Positions 53,636 through 62,578 of a DNA stretch of 64,000 bases are shown here, piece after piece. Position numbers and translations under genes: made by a program. How positions within the stretch are numbered: position 1 is the stretch's first letter; each line of letters begins with the position of its first letter. The notes beneath the pieces were generated by a model that had not been told where the DNA came from, made no database searches, and was given only the letters and a program-made list of their open reading frames with translations. The stretch lies in NCBI GenBank assembly GCA_017390475.1, contig JAFPBO010000008.1:186001-250000 (forward strand). Reading direction: 5' to 3'. The stretch comes from Loktanella sp. Lineage in GTDB: Bacteria > Pseudomonadota > Alphaproteobacteria > Rhodobacterales > Rhodobacteraceae.

Positions 53636-54001
53636 TTGCCTGATCTTGTGTCCAATTACCTGCCGATCCTGATTTTTCTGGGGCTTGCCATCGCGCTGGG
53701 CCTGATCCTGATCCTGGCGGCGGCGATTGTTGCCGTGCGCAACCCTGACCCGGAAAAAGTCTCGGCCTATGAATGCGGGTTCAACGCGTTTGACGATGCG
53801 CGGATGAAATTCGACGTGCGGTTCTATCTGGTGTCGATCCTGTTTATCATCTTTGACCTCGAGGTGGCATTCCTGTTCCCTTGGGCCGTCGCCTTTGGCG
53901 AGATCAGCATGGTCGCTTTCTGGTCAATGATGGTATTTCTGGGCGTGCTGACCATCGGCTTCGCTTATGAATGGAAGAAAGGGGCGCTCGAATGGGAGTG
54001 A
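53636..54001 (+). CDS. nuoA: NADH-quinone oxidoreductase subunit A
   Basis: 121 aa from TTG 53636 (AGGA 7 bases before); a GTG at 53648 is the alternative. Three membrane helices and the conserved [40 protein letters not shown] loop that lies at the quinone site of complex I. First gene of the nuo operon. Stop overlaps nuoB. Confidence 0.95.
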   Translation: MPDLVSNYLPILIFLGLAIALGLILILAAAIVAVRNPDPEKVSAYECGFNAFDDARMKFDVRFYLVSILFIIFDLEVAFLFPWAVAFGEISMVAFWSMMVFLGVLTIGFAYEWKKGALEWE

Positions 54002-54522
54002 TGACCGGAACTGCTGTGGGTGCCGACAAGGAACATGGCGCGCAAGTGCTGAATGCGGAATTGCAGGACAAGGGTTTCCTTGTCACCTCCACCGCCGACA
54101 TTATCAACTGGGCGCGCACCGGGTCCTTGCATTGGATGACCTTTGGTCTGGCCTGTTGTGCGGTCGAGATGATGCATACCTCGATGCCGCGCTATGATCT
54201 GGAACGGTTCGGCACCGCGCCGCGCGCCAGCCCGCGCCAGTCTGATCTGATGATCGTCGCCGGCACGCTGACCAACAAGATGGCACCGGCCCTGCGCAAG
54301 GTCTATGACCAGATGCCCGAACCACGCTATGTGATCTCGATGGGGTCCTGCGCCAATGGCGGCGGCTATTACCATTACAGCTATTCCGTCGTGCGCGGCT
54401 GTGACCGGATCGTGCCAGTGGATATCTATGTGCCCGGTTGCCCGCCCACGGCAGAGGCTTTGCTTTACGGCATCCTGCAATTGCAGCGTAAAATGCGCCG
54501 CACCGGCACTATCACGCGCTGA
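53992..54522 (+). CDS. nuoB: NADH-quinone oxidoreductase subunit B
   Basis: 176 aa from ATG 53992 (AAGGGG about 8 bases upstream; 54001 possible). It carries the N2 [4Fe-4S] cluster: [11 protein letters not shown] (tandem Cys), [11 protein letters not shown] and [19 protein letters not shown]. Cytoplasmic connecting arm of complex I next to the quinone site. Overlaps nuoA by 10 bases. Confidence 0.97.
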   Translation: MGVMTGTAVGADKEHGAQVLNAELQDKGFLVTSTADIINWARTGSLHWMTFGLACCAVEMMHTSMPRYDLERFGTAPRASPRQSDLMIVAGTLTNKMAPALRKVYDQMPEPRYVISMGSCANGGGYYHYSYSVVRGCDRIVPVDIYVPGCPPTAEALLYGILQLQRKMRRTGTITR

Positions 54523-54533
54523 AGGAACAGATT

Positions 54534-55151
54534 ATGACCGAAGCCTTGCAAGAACTTGGCCTGCATCTGGAAATGAAGCGCACCGATTGCGTTCAATCAT
54601 GGGACATCGCGCATGGTGAACTGAACGTCACGGTCGCGCCATCCTCGCTGGTCAGCTTTGTGGAATTTCTCAAGACTGATTCTGTCTGCCGGTTTTCATC
54701 CTTGGTGGACATTACGGCGGTCGATTACCCCAGCCGGGTGAAACGGTTCGACGTCGTCTATCATTTCCTCAGCATGTATCAGAACCAGCGTATCCGTCTG
54801 CGCTGCCAGATCCGCGAAGAAGACATGATGCCCTCGATCATCGGGGTGCATCCTGCGGCCAATTGGTTTGAACGGGAAGTGTTCGATATGTTCGGCATCC
54901 TTTTTTCGGGTCATCCTGATCTGCGTCGTATCCTGACGGATTACGGTTTTCGCGGTCATCCCTTGCGCAAGGACTTTCCGACGACAGGCTATACCGAGGT
55001 CCGCTATGACGAGGTGCAGAAACGTGTCGTTTATGAACCTGTCAGCCTTGTGCAGGAATACCGGCAGTTTGATTTCATGTCGCCATGGGAAGGCGCGCAA
55101 TATGTGCTGCCCGGCGACGAAAAAACCACGTCAGAGGCAAAGCCGAAGTGA
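54534..55151 (+). CDS. nuoC: NADH-quinone oxidoreductase subunit C
   Basis: 205 aa. [36 protein letters not shown] and the signature [39 protein letters not shown] are diagnostic for the 30-kDa subunit. It is a separate gene, not fused to nuoD. Stop overlaps the GTG start of a sulfotransferase gene that separates it from nuoD. Confidence 0.97.
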   Translation: MTEALQELGLHLEMKRTDCVQSWDIAHGELNVTVAPSSLVSFVEFLKTDSVCRFSSLVDITAVDYPSRVKRFDVVYHFLSMYQNQRIRLRCQIREEDMMPSIIGVHPAANWFEREVFDMFGILFSGHPDLRRILTDYGFRGHPLRKDFPTTGYTEVRYDEVQKRVVYEPVSLVQEYRQFDFMSPWEGAQYVLPGDEKTTSEAKPK

Positions 55152-56047
55152 CAGATGTGTCCGTGCTCTTCTGCGTTGGCGCGACCAAGGCCGGGACCAC
55201 ATGGTTTTACCGGCTGCTGCATGATCACCCGGATTGTGCCCTGCCTGCGGTGAAAGAAGCGCATTATTGGGATACGTTCGACGCTGAGGATCGCGAGAAA
55301 CAGATTGCGGCCTTTCGTATCCGGCTGCGCGAGATGCGTGAACAAAAGGCCGCAGCACAGGCCGAAGGGCGGGGCTGGCAGGTCGATAACCTGACCCGCC
55401 GGATCGACGACATGAAGGCGTTGATCGCCGTGATCGAGGCTGGTCGCGCCGATGACCGCGCATATCTGTGCTGGTTGACGCAGGGGCGCGGTCAGGCCCG
55501 GCTTTACGCGGATATGACCCCGAATTATGCCACTTTGCCTGATGCACTGTTGGACCGGATGGTCAATGCCACGCCCACTGCCAAGGTGGCCTATCTGATG
55601 CGCGACCCGCTGGACCGGCTGTGGTCGCATATCCGCATGCAGGCGCGCCGCCAGCGACAAAGCCACGAGATTTACGAAAAGAAAGCCAACAACATCCTGC
55701 ACCGGATTCTGAACAAGGCGCAGGAGACTCATATTCTCGAACGTGGCGATTATGCTGGTGTGATCCGCAAATTGCGCCGCGTTGTGCCTGCCGAAAGGCT
55801 CATGGTGGCCTTTTCCGAAACCTTGATGACACCGCAGGGCTGCGCGCAGCTTTGCGCCTTTCTGGGCATCACGCCGGTTGCGGACCTGCCGCAAGAGGCG
55901 GTGCATGAAGGCCCGCCGGTGGTGATGCTTGATAAATTGCGCCCACGGGCGCAAAAGCTACTTTATGAACAATACGACTGGGTGGCCCGCAATGTCGGGC
56001 CCTTGCCTCAGAACTGGCAGGACAATTGTGTAAGGATGACAGCATGA
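55148..56047 (+). CDS. Sulfotransferase family protein inside the nuo operon
   Basis: 299 aa from GTG 55148, overlapping the nuoC stop. 5'-phosphosulfate loop [21 protein letters not shown] (PAPS binding) and 3'-phosphate motif [18 protein letters not shown] are intact, with a helical insertion (about residues 50-95) that includes [15 protein letters not shown]. It would transfer sulfate from PAPS to an unknown acceptor, probably cytoplasmic because no signal or membrane helix is seen. It is not a complex I subunit. Its stop overlaps the nuoD start. TGACAG occurs at both junctions (55149-55154, 56037-56042). Confidence 0.85.
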   Translation: MTDVSVLFCVGATKAGTTWFYRLLHDHPDCALPAVKEAHYWDTFDAEDREKQIAAFRIRLREMREQKAAAQAEGRGWQVDNLTRRIDDMKALIAVIEAGRADDRAYLCWLTQGRGQARLYADMTPNYATLPDALLDRMVNATPTAKVAYLMRDPLDRLWSHIRMQARRQRQSHEIYEKKANNILHRILNKAQETHILERGDYAGVIRKLRRVVPAERLMVAFSETLMTPQGCAQLCAFLGITPVADLPQEAVHEGPPVVMLDKLRPRAQKLLYEQYDWVARNVGPLPQNWQDNCVRMTA

Positions 56048-57282
56048 TGGACGGTGATATCCGGGTGAATACCTATGACGACGGGTCCACTGACGCTGTG
56101 ACAGGCGAACAGAAAATCCGCAATTTCAACATCAACTTTGGCCCGCAACACCCTGCGGCGCATGGTGTTTTGCGGCTGGTGCTGGAACTGGACGGCGAAA
56201 TCGTCGAACGCTGCGATCCGCATATCGGCCTGTTGCACCGTGGCACCGAAAAGCTGATGGAAAGCCGCACCTATCTGCAGAACCTGCCCTATTTCGACCG
56301 GCTGGATTACGTCGCCCCGATGAATCAGGAACATGCCTGGTGTCTGGCCATCGAACGGCTGACCGGCACGATTGTGCCGCGCCGCGCCAGCCTGATCCGG
56401 GTGCTGTATTCTGAAATTGGCCGCATCCTGAACCATCTGATGAACGTCACGACGCAGGCGATGGATGTCGGCGCGCTGACCCCGCCGCTCTGGGGGTTCG
56501 AGGAACGCGAAAAGCTGATGATTTTCTACGAACGGGCCTGCGGGGCGCGGTTGCATGCCGCCTATTTCCGCCCCGGCGGCGTGCATCAGGACCTGCCCGA
56601 CCAATTGGTCGAGGATATCGACGCCTGGGCCGAAAAATTCCCGGCATTTCTGGACGATGTGAATGGCTTGTTGACCGAAAACCGGATTTTCAAACAGCGC
56701 AATTGCGATATCGGGATCGTCACCGAACAGGATATTCAGGATTGGGGCTTTTCCGGCGTCATGGTGCGCGGCTCTGGGCTGGCATGGGATCTGCGCCGGT
56801 CGCAGCCTTACGAATGCTACGACGAATTCGAATTTCAGATCCCTGTCGGCAAGAACGGCGATTGTTACGACCGCTATCTTTGCCGGATGGAGGAAATGCG
56901 CCAATCCACCCATATCATCCGTCAGGCCTGCGAAAAGCTGCGCCATGAAAAGGGCGATGTCATGGCGCGCGGCAAGATGACGCCGCCGACCCGGGGTGAG
57001 ATGAAAACCTCGATGGAGGCGCTGATCCACCATTTCAAACTCTACACCGAAGGGTTCCATGTCCCTGCGGGCGAGGTTTACGCCTGCGTCGAGGCCCCCA
57101 AGGGCGAATTCGGCGTCTATCTGGTCGCTGACGGCACCAACAAACCATACCGCGCGAAACTGCGCGCGCCGGGCTATCTGCACCTGCAGGCGATGGATTA
57201 CATCGCCTCCGGCCACCAACTGGCCGATGTGGCGGCGATTATCGGGACGATGGATGTCGTGTTCGGGGAAATCGACAGATGA
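56044..57282 (+). CDS. nuoD: NADH-quinone oxidoreductase subunit D
   Basis: 412 aa from ATG 56044 (AAGGA 7 bases before). The 49-kDa subunit forming the quinone pocket: [53 protein letters not shown] and the late [36 protein letters not shown]. Complete. Followed by an ATGA overlap with a small membrane protein. Confidence 0.98.
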   Translation: MMDGDIRVNTYDDGSTDAVTGEQKIRNFNINFGPQHPAAHGVLRLVLELDGEIVERCDPHIGLLHRGTEKLMESRTYLQNLPYFDRLDYVAPMNQEHAWCLAIERLTGTIVPRRASLIRVLYSEIGRILNHLMNVTTQAMDVGALTPPLWGFEEREKLMIFYERACGARLHAAYFRPGGVHQDLPDQLVEDIDAWAEKFPAFLDDVNGLLTENRIFKQRNCDIGIVTEQDIQDWGFSGVMVRGSGLAWDLRRSQPYECYDEFEFQIPVGKNGDCYDRYLCRMEEMRQSTHIIRQACEKLRHEKGDVMARGKMTPPTRGEMKTSMEALIHHFKLYTEGFHVPAGEVYACVEAPKGEFGVYLVADGTNKPYRAKLRAPGYLHLQAMDYIASGHQLADVAAIIGTMDVVFGEIDR

Positions 57283-57476
57283 CCATGGAACAGATCGTTC
57301 TGGGTGCGGTCATCGCCTCTGGCTTTTTCCTGTCGGCCTTTGTGTCACGGATGTTTCGGCGTTCTGTCGCCGGTGTGGTTTTTGGTGGCGTGGCGGGGAT
57401 TGCATTATCCGTCGCAGTGTTAAGCTATGGCCTGACCCAGATCGCTGACCAGAACGCTGTCGCCGTCGCAGAATGA
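57279..57476 (+). CDS. Small membrane protein in the nuo operon
   Basis: 65 aa with two hydrophobic helices (about residues 5-22 and 28-50) and a short polar loop [10 protein letters not shown]. No known family. The start overlaps the nuoD stop (ATGA). It may be an accessory or assembly factor for complex I, only by position; R. capsulatus-type nuo clusters are known to hold unassigned frames. Confidence 0.6.
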   Translation: MTMEQIVLGAVIASGFFLSAFVSRMFRRSVAGVVFGGVAGIALSVAVLSYGLTQIADQNAVAVAE

Positions 57477-57523
57477 TCCTGCGGCCTGCTGCGGTCGCAA
57501 CCTTGAATATGAAAGTGAAAACC

Positions 57524-57859
57524 ATGATCCGCATTCTTCCTCTTGCTGCTTTCGTCGCCTTGTCCGCCTGCGCCTATCCGATCGGGATGCAGACACCGCC
57601 GCCGACAACCGCTGTCGTCGTCACACCGCCGCCACCGGCGCCGTCGATCAACCCAGGTTCGTCCAAGGACCGCTTTATCGCCGCTGTCACCGCCAATGGC
57701 TGTGAACTGACGCCTGCCAATACCTCTGCCGTGCTGGCCAGCGCGACCCTGTCGCAGCAGGACCTTGCACGGATCATGACCGAATTGCGCACCGAAGGCC
57801 GGGGCGAGATTGCGCCTGATGGCCGGTCCTTCCGCGTGACCACGGGGGCCTGCGTGTAA
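57524..57859 (+). CDS. Small putative lipoprotein in the nuo operon
   Basis: 111 aa from ATG 57524; an in-frame ATG at 57509 would add five residues. Signal MIRILPLAAFVALSACAYP with a lipobox near Cys14. A Pro/Thr/Val linker is followed by a folded part FIAAVTANGCELTPANTSAVLASATLSQQDLARIMTELRTEGRGEI ending TTGACV, with two Cys. No family recognised, though similar 'NADH dehydrogenase operon' lipoproteins occur in the group. Function unknown. Confidence 0.6.
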   Translation: MIRILPLAAFVALSACAYPIGMQTPPPTTAVVVTPPPPAPSINPGSSKDRFIAAVTANGCELTPANTSAVLASATLSQQDLARIMTELRTEGRGEIAPDGRSFRVTTGACV

Positions 57860-57976
57860 TGTGAAACGGCTTGCCCACCTGCCGCTTTGTGATAGTGGGT
57901 GGGCAGAAATCCGGCGGGGGGTGCCCGCCGCAACGTCGCGCTGATCCAGCGCTGTCCAGATGACCGGGATGATAAG

Positions 57977-59086
57977 ATGCTTCGCCGCCTATACCATGAC
58001 CAGCCCGCAACTTTCGCCTTTACCGATGCCAATCTGGCCTGGGCCGAAGGGCAGATCAAGAAATTCCCCGAAGGACGGCAAGCCTCGGCGATCATTCCGC
58101 TGCTGTGGCGTGCGCAGGAACAGGAAGGCTGGCTGACACGCCCTGCCATCGAATATGTCGCGCAAATGCTGGATATGGCCTATATGCGCGCGCTGGAAGT
58201 GGCGTCATTCTATTTCATGTTTCAGTTGCAGCCCGTCGGGTCCATCGCCCATGTGCAGGTCTGCGGCACGCTGTCCTGCATGATCTGCGGCGCAGAGGAT
58301 CTGATCGGTGTTTGTAAGGACAAGATCGCCGATAAGGCCCATGCCCTGTCCGCCGATGGCAAATTTTCCTGGGAAGAGGTCGAATGCCTCGGGTCCTGCG
58401 CCAATGCGCCGATGGCGCTGATCGGCAAGGATTACTACGAAGACCTGACCGCCGAAAGACTGGCCGAAATCATCGACGAGCTGGCCGCAGGCAAGGTGCC
58501 GGTGCCCGGCCCGCAAAATGGCCGTTTCGCGGCAGAGCCGAAAAAGGGCCTGACGACGCTGAAAGAATTCGCCACTGGCGATGCGAAATACAACGCCAGC
58601 GCACAGGCTGCGGTCGATATCGGCGATACCGTGAAACGGATCGACGGCACCGAAGTGCCGTTGCTGACGCCATGGGTCAAGGCAGCAAAGAAACCAGCCG
58701 CCCCGAAAGCCAGCAAACCACCCAAGGAACCGAAACCATCCGCCGATGCGCCAGCCGATGAATCCGGCGTGACCAAGCAAGAGGCACAAGCAGCCTCCAA
58801 GGCTAAGCCGGTGTCGAAATCCAACCCTGAACCGGCAGAAACCGTGGCGCAGACTACATTGACAGCACCAGAGGGTGGCAAGGGCGATGACCTCAAACAG
58901 ATCACCGGGGTCGGGCCAAAGATGGAAGGGCAGTTGAACGCCCTGGGCATCTGGCATTATGATCAGATCGCGCAATGGACCGCTGCCGACATCGCCGAGG
59001 TTGACGCAGAGATCAAGGCGCGCGGTCGCATCACCCGCGACGATTGGGTCGGGCAGGCTGCGGCTTTGGCGAAAAAATCATCCTGA
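57977..59086 (+). CDS. nuoE: NADH-quinone oxidoreductase subunit E with C-terminal HHH extension
   Basis: 369 aa from ATG 57977 (GGGAT just upstream). The 24-kDa part (1-170) holds the N1a [2Fe-2S] ligands Cys96, Cys101, Cys137 and Cys141 (CGTLSC, CLGSC). Then follow a conserved patch to about 232, an Ala/Pro/Lys-rich linker (235-300) and a helix-hairpin-helix-like domain (303-365: [43 protein letters not shown]). E. coli NuoE has 166 aa, so half of this protein is extension. The same C-terminal module recurs in the next gene. Confidence 0.93.
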   Translation: MLRRLYHDQPATFAFTDANLAWAEGQIKKFPEGRQASAIIPLLWRAQEQEGWLTRPAIEYVAQMLDMAYMRALEVASFYFMFQLQPVGSIAHVQVCGTLSCMICGAEDLIGVCKDKIADKAHALSADGKFSWEEVECLGSCANAPMALIGKDYYEDLTAERLAEIIDELAAGKVPVPGPQNGRFAAEPKKGLTTLKEFATGDAKYNASAQAAVDIGDTVKRIDGTEVPLLTPWVKAAKKPAAPKASKPPKEPKPSADAPADESGVTKQEAQAASKAKPVSKSNPEPAETVAQTTLTAPEGGKGDDLKQITGVGPKMEGQLNALGIWHYDQIAQWTAADIAEVDAEIKARGRITRDDWVGQAAALAKKSS

Positions 59087-59262
59087 TGCGGGATTTGCGC
59101 GCGTAAGTGATGTGCAGAGCCGGGGTCCCGCCACGATTTGCACAAAACATTTACCCGAGAGCGGCATTTTTGCTAAAGGTGGCATGGTCCCGGCGACAAT
59201 ACCGCGCCGGACCGGCACAATGCCAAGGCCAGGAACAGGCCACCTGAGGGGAGAGATGAAGA

Positions 59263-59889
59263 ATGAATAACACGGCACCAATCTGGATGGGGATCGCGGC
59301 GATTGCCGGACTTGTCTTTGTCGTCGGCACGGGCGTGGCCCTTGTGATGTTTGATTTTCCGCTGGTCAGCGCGGTTTTTGTCGGCGCGGTTGTCGCCGGA
59401 ATTGCCGTTGTCGCGCTGGCAGTCGGCTGGGCTCCGCCTCGGGATGATGCGGCGGTGACCAAAGCCGCAACCCCCGCTGAAACGCCAAGTCCCGCCGCTG
59501 TCACCACCCCCGATCCGGTGGCCGAACCGACACCAGCCCCGACCCCCGTGGCGGAACCTGCTCAGGCAGCGCTGGCCGACCCGACCCCGGTCGCAACCCC
59601 CGATCCTGTTGCGGCAGCACCGGCGAAACCTGCGGCATCGGGCAAGCCTGCAGTGCTGGTCGCGCCGCGCGATGGTGGGGCGGATGACCTCAAATTGCTG
59701 AAAGGTGTGGGGCCAAAAATGGAAATGGCCCTGAATGGCCACGGCATTTACCATTTTGACCAGATCGCTGCCTGGACCCCGGCAGAACAGGCCTGGGTCG
59801 ACGAAAATGTCGATGGTGTGAAAGGCCGCGCCACCCGTGACGATTGGGTCGCACAGGCCAAGGCCCTGATCGCTGGTGTTGCAAATTAA
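59263..59889 (+). CDS. Membrane-anchored protein sharing the NuoE HHH module
   Basis: 208 aa. Two membrane helices (about 8-29 and 35-56), then a Pro/Ala/Thr-rich linker (60-135), and a C-terminal module (140-204: DDLKLLKGVGPKMEMALNGHGIYHFDQIAAW, TRDDWVAQAKALIAG). The module matches the NuoE tail almost residue for residue over its core. Likely born by duplication of the nuoE 3' end onto a membrane anchor. It may dock complex I parts to the membrane or to each other; this is inference. Confidence 0.75.
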   Translation: MNNTAPIWMGIAAIAGLVFVVGTGVALVMFDFPLVSAVFVGAVVAGIAVVALAVGWAPPRDDAAVTKAATPAETPSPAAVTTPDPVAEPTPAPTPVAEPAQAALADPTPVATPDPVAAAPAKPAASGKPAVLVAPRDGGADDLKLLKGVGPKMEMALNGHGIYHFDQIAAWTPAEQAWVDENVDGVKGRATRDDWVAQAKALIAGVAN

Positions 59890-59904
59890 CTGGTGAGAGA
59901 CGAT

Positions 59905-60135
59905 ATGGCACAGCACGGAAACACCGCACAGGCCAAGGCCGGACAACGCGTCGCGTTGACCGTCGCGGCGGTCGGTGTTCTGTGGGTGCTTGTCACCATC
60001 ATCGGCAGGGATTACGGCTGGTCCAACCGCACAAGGGCGTTATTTGACCTTGCAGCGCTCGGCGGTTTCAGCTTTGCGCTGTGGCAGACATTTCAACTCT
60101 GGCGCGCGCGCCGGAACGACAAGGGCGAGACCTGA
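59905..60135 (+). CDS. Small two-helix membrane protein (DUF5337-like)
   Basis: 76 aa from ATG 59905; an in-frame start four codons earlier is possible. Two membrane helices ([19 protein letters not shown] and [21 protein letters not shown]) and a basic, polar C-terminus. Resembles the DUF5337 proteins seen in Rhodobacteraceae nuo clusters, from memory. Stop overlaps the nuoF start (TGATG). Confidence 0.65.
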   Translation: MAQHGNTAQAKAGQRVALTVAAVGVLWVLVTIIGRDYGWSNRTRALFDLAALGGFSFALWQTFQLWRARRNDKGET

Positions 60136-61421
60136 TGCTCAAGGATAAAGACCGGATTTTCACCAATCTTTACGGCATGCATGACCGCAGCCTCAAAGGC
60201 GCGCAGGCGCGTGGCCATTGGGATAGCACGGCGGATATCATCGGCAAAGGCCGGGACTGGATCATCAATGAGATGAAAGCCTCTGGCCTGCGCGGGCGCG
60301 GCGGTGCGGGTTTCCCGACCGGTCTGAAATGGTCTTTCATGCCGAAAGAAAGCGATGGTCGCCCGGCCTATCTGGTGGTCAATGCCGACGAATCCGAACC
60401 CGGCACGTGCAAAGACCGCGAAATCATGCGCCACGACCCGCATACTTTGGTCGAAGGTTGCCTGATCGCGTCTTTCGCGATGAATGCCCATGCCTGCTAT
60501 ATCTACATTCGCGGTGAATATATCCGCGAGCGTGAGGCGCTGCAGGCCGCGATTGATGAGGCGTATGAGGCCGGTCTGGTCGGCCCCAATGCCTGCAAAT
60601 CGGGCTGGGATTTCGATATCTACCTGACCCATGGTGCCGGTGCCTATATCTGTGGTGAAGAAACTGCCTTGCTGGAAAGCCTTGAAGGCAAAAAGGGCAT
60701 GCCACGGATGAAACCGCCGTTTCCGGCGGGCGCAGGCCTTTATGGCTGCCCGACAACCGTGAACAATGTCGAATCGATCGCCGTTGTCCCGACGATCCTG
60801 CGTCGTGGCGGTGGCTGGTTCGCGGGCATGGGCCGTCCGAACAATGCAGGCACGAAGCTTTTTGCGATTTCCGGCCACGTCAACAACCCTTGTGTCGTTG
60901 AAGAGGAAATGTCGATTTCCTTCGAAGAACTGATCGAAAAACATTGCGGCGGCATCCGTGGCGGCTGGAACAACCTCAAGGCCGTGATCCCCGGCGGGTC
61001 ATCCGTCCCATGTGTGCGCGGTGAAAACATGCGCGATGCGGTGATGGATTTCGATGCGCTGAAGGAAAAAGGATCCTCGCTGGGGACCGCCGCCGTGATC
61101 GTGATGGATAATTCCACCGATATGATCAAGGCGATCTGGCGGCTGTCGAAATTCTACAAACATGAAAGCTGCGGCCAATGCACGCCCTGCCGCGAAGGCA
61201 CCGGGTGGATGATGCGCGTCATGGCGCGTCTGGTGCAGGGTAATGCCTCGGTCGAGGAAATCGACATGCTGCTGGACGTGACCAAACAGGTCGAAGGGCA
61301 TACGATTTGCGCGCTGGGTGATGCGGCGGCCTGGCCGATCCAGGGCCTGATCAAGAATTTCCGCGACGAAATCGAAGACCGGATCAAGCATAAACGCATT
61401 CCCGGCATCGCGGCAGAGTGA
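60135..61421 (+). CDS. nuoF: NADH-quinone oxidoreductase subunit F
   Basis: 428 aa from ATG 60135, overlapping the preceding stop. The NADH/FMN subunit: [16 protein letters not shown] (NADH), [26 protein letters not shown] (FMN), [29 protein letters not shown]. The N3 [4Fe-4S] ligands are in [12 protein letters not shown], plus the later Cys in [16 protein letters not shown]. Complete; catalyses NADH oxidation at the tip of the peripheral arm. Confidence 0.98.
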   Translation: MLKDKDRIFTNLYGMHDRSLKGAQARGHWDSTADIIGKGRDWIINEMKASGLRGRGGAGFPTGLKWSFMPKESDGRPAYLVVNADESEPGTCKDREIMRHDPHTLVEGCLIASFAMNAHACYIYIRGEYIREREALQAAIDEAYEAGLVGPNACKSGWDFDIYLTHGAGAYICGEETALLESLEGKKGMPRMKPPFPAGAGLYGCPTTVNNVESIAVVPTILRRGGGWFAGMGRPNNAGTKLFAISGHVNNPCVVEEEMSISFEELIEKHCGGIRGGWNNLKAVIPGGSSVPCVRGENMRDAVMDFDALKEKGSSLGTAAVIVMDNSTDMIKAIWRLSKFYKHESCGQCTPCREGTGWMMRVMARLVQGNASVEEIDMLLDVTKQVEGHTICALGDAAAWPIQGLIKNFRDEIEDRIKHKRIPGIAAE

Positions 61422-61828
61422 TGCGCCGCGCGGCAGGGGTGACCGCCATGCTGGTGCTGGCCGCCTGCGCGACAGGGTCGGGACCCCAAAGGGCGCTGGA
61501 TGATCCTGCCGTGCAACGGCTGCTGGCGCTGCCGGTGCCCGAATATTTCGCCACGCTGGATATTGCGGCGGATGTCGCGCGGAACTGTACGCGCTACCGC
61601 TATGATGCCGAACTGGAATCGGTGCTGAACAGTTTACGCAACGCCAATGATGCCGGGTCATTGGTGGCCACATCCCAACGCGACGTCATCACGCTTGAAA
61701 CCGATGTCCGCCAGCGTAGTTTTCTTGCCAGACATGCGCTGACCGGGTTCAACGCCGATCTTTGCCCCGCTGCCGATGCCGAAGCATTGCAAGGCTCTGC
61801 CATCAGCGCCTTGCTGGTCCCGGTCTAG
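61421..61828 (+). CDS. Small putative lipoprotein in the nuo operon
   Basis: 135 aa from ATG 61421 (TGATG with the nuoF stop). Signal [19 protein letters not shown], lipobox LAAC at Cys16. The mature part is helical with YFATLDIAADVARNCTRYRYDAELESVLNSLRNAND and a late ADLCPAADAEALQG, two Cys. No known family. A possible relation to the next small exported gene (both have a Cys near the start and end of a helical domain) is weak. Confidence 0.6.
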   Translation: MRRAAGVTAMLVLAACATGSGPQRALDDPAVQRLLALPVPEYFATLDIAADVARNCTRYRYDAELESVLNSLRNANDAGSLVATSQRDVITLETDVRQRSFLARHALTGFNADLCPAADAEALQGSAISALLVPV

Positions 61829-61955
61829 GCGGATTATCGCGATAGGCGGCCCGAAACGGGGCGGTCAACGAAGCGTGATATTGAATAACCACTGATCCGG
61901 CGCAATCTGTTGCCCAAGGGAGCCATTCCGAGCCCCCATGCAAAAGGCAAGCAGA

Positions 61956-62360
61956 ATGAAAAAGACAATCGCAGCCATGATGGTGATGCTGGCAGCCGTC
62001 GGCGTCGCCGGGAACCTGTCGGCGCAATCATCGCTGAAAAACGAACCCGCCGTGCGTGACGGCATCATCCATGTCGGCATGGCTTATGAGATAGCGGAAC
62101 AATGCGGCGATATCCGCGCCCGCACCCTGCGTGGCATCGGCTATCTGCAATCTTTGCGGACCACGGCGCGCGATCTGGGCTATAGCGATGCCGAGATCGA
62201 CGCCTATATCGATGACCGGGACGAGAAACGCCGCCTTGAAGCTATGGCGCGCGAACAACTGGCCGTGCTGGGCGCGGTCGAGGGGCAGTCGGACACCTAT
62301 TGCGCCATCGGCAATGCGCAGATCGCGGCCAATACGCGGATCGGCTGGCTGTTGCGCTGA
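61956..62360 (+). CDS. Exported DUF5333-like protein in the nuo operon
   Basis: 134 aa from ATG 61956 (AAGG about 8 bases upstream; ATG 61938 is less likely). Signal peptide MKKTIAAMMVMLAAVGVAG NLSA, then a helical domain with MAYEIAEQCGDIRARTLRGIGYLQSLRTTARDLGYSDAEIDAYIDDRDEK and a late DTYCAIGNAQIAANTRIGWLLR. The two Cys may pair. It resembles DUF5333 proteins found with nuo genes in Rhodobacteraceae, from memory. Function unknown. Confidence 0.65.
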   Translation: MKKTIAAMMVMLAAVGVAGNLSAQSSLKNEPAVRDGIIHVGMAYEIAEQCGDIRARTLRGIGYLQSLRTTARDLGYSDAEIDAYIDDRDEKRRLEAMAREQLAVLGAVEGQSDTYCAIGNAQIAANTRIGWLLR

Positions 62361-62374
62361 CAACCGCGCTGCGC

Positions 62375-62411
62375 GCGGTGCCTCCGGCGGGGATATTTGG
62401 GCTCGGAAGAT
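62375..62411. repeat. Intergenic hairpin repeat, copy 4
   Basis: CGCGC-TGC-GCGCG type stem at the start (about 62365-62378), then CCTCCGGCGGGGATATTTGGGCTCGGAAGATG. The GGATATTTGGGCTCGGAAGA part is identical to that at 51851-51870. Rest of the 218-base gap before nuoG shows no gene. Confidence 0.55.
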
Positions 62412-62578
62412 GCTGTTTGCATGGCATTTCAGCAGCTCGCCCCGCGCGTGACAGCGACACGGACGTCACTTTGGTTTTTTTGCGGATCGGACTGGTATCG
62501 CATTCACTTGCGCGCTAGAACGCGACCAACGCGCCTGACCCATGCGGATCGCGGCGCGACGGGAACGAAAGGCACGCC

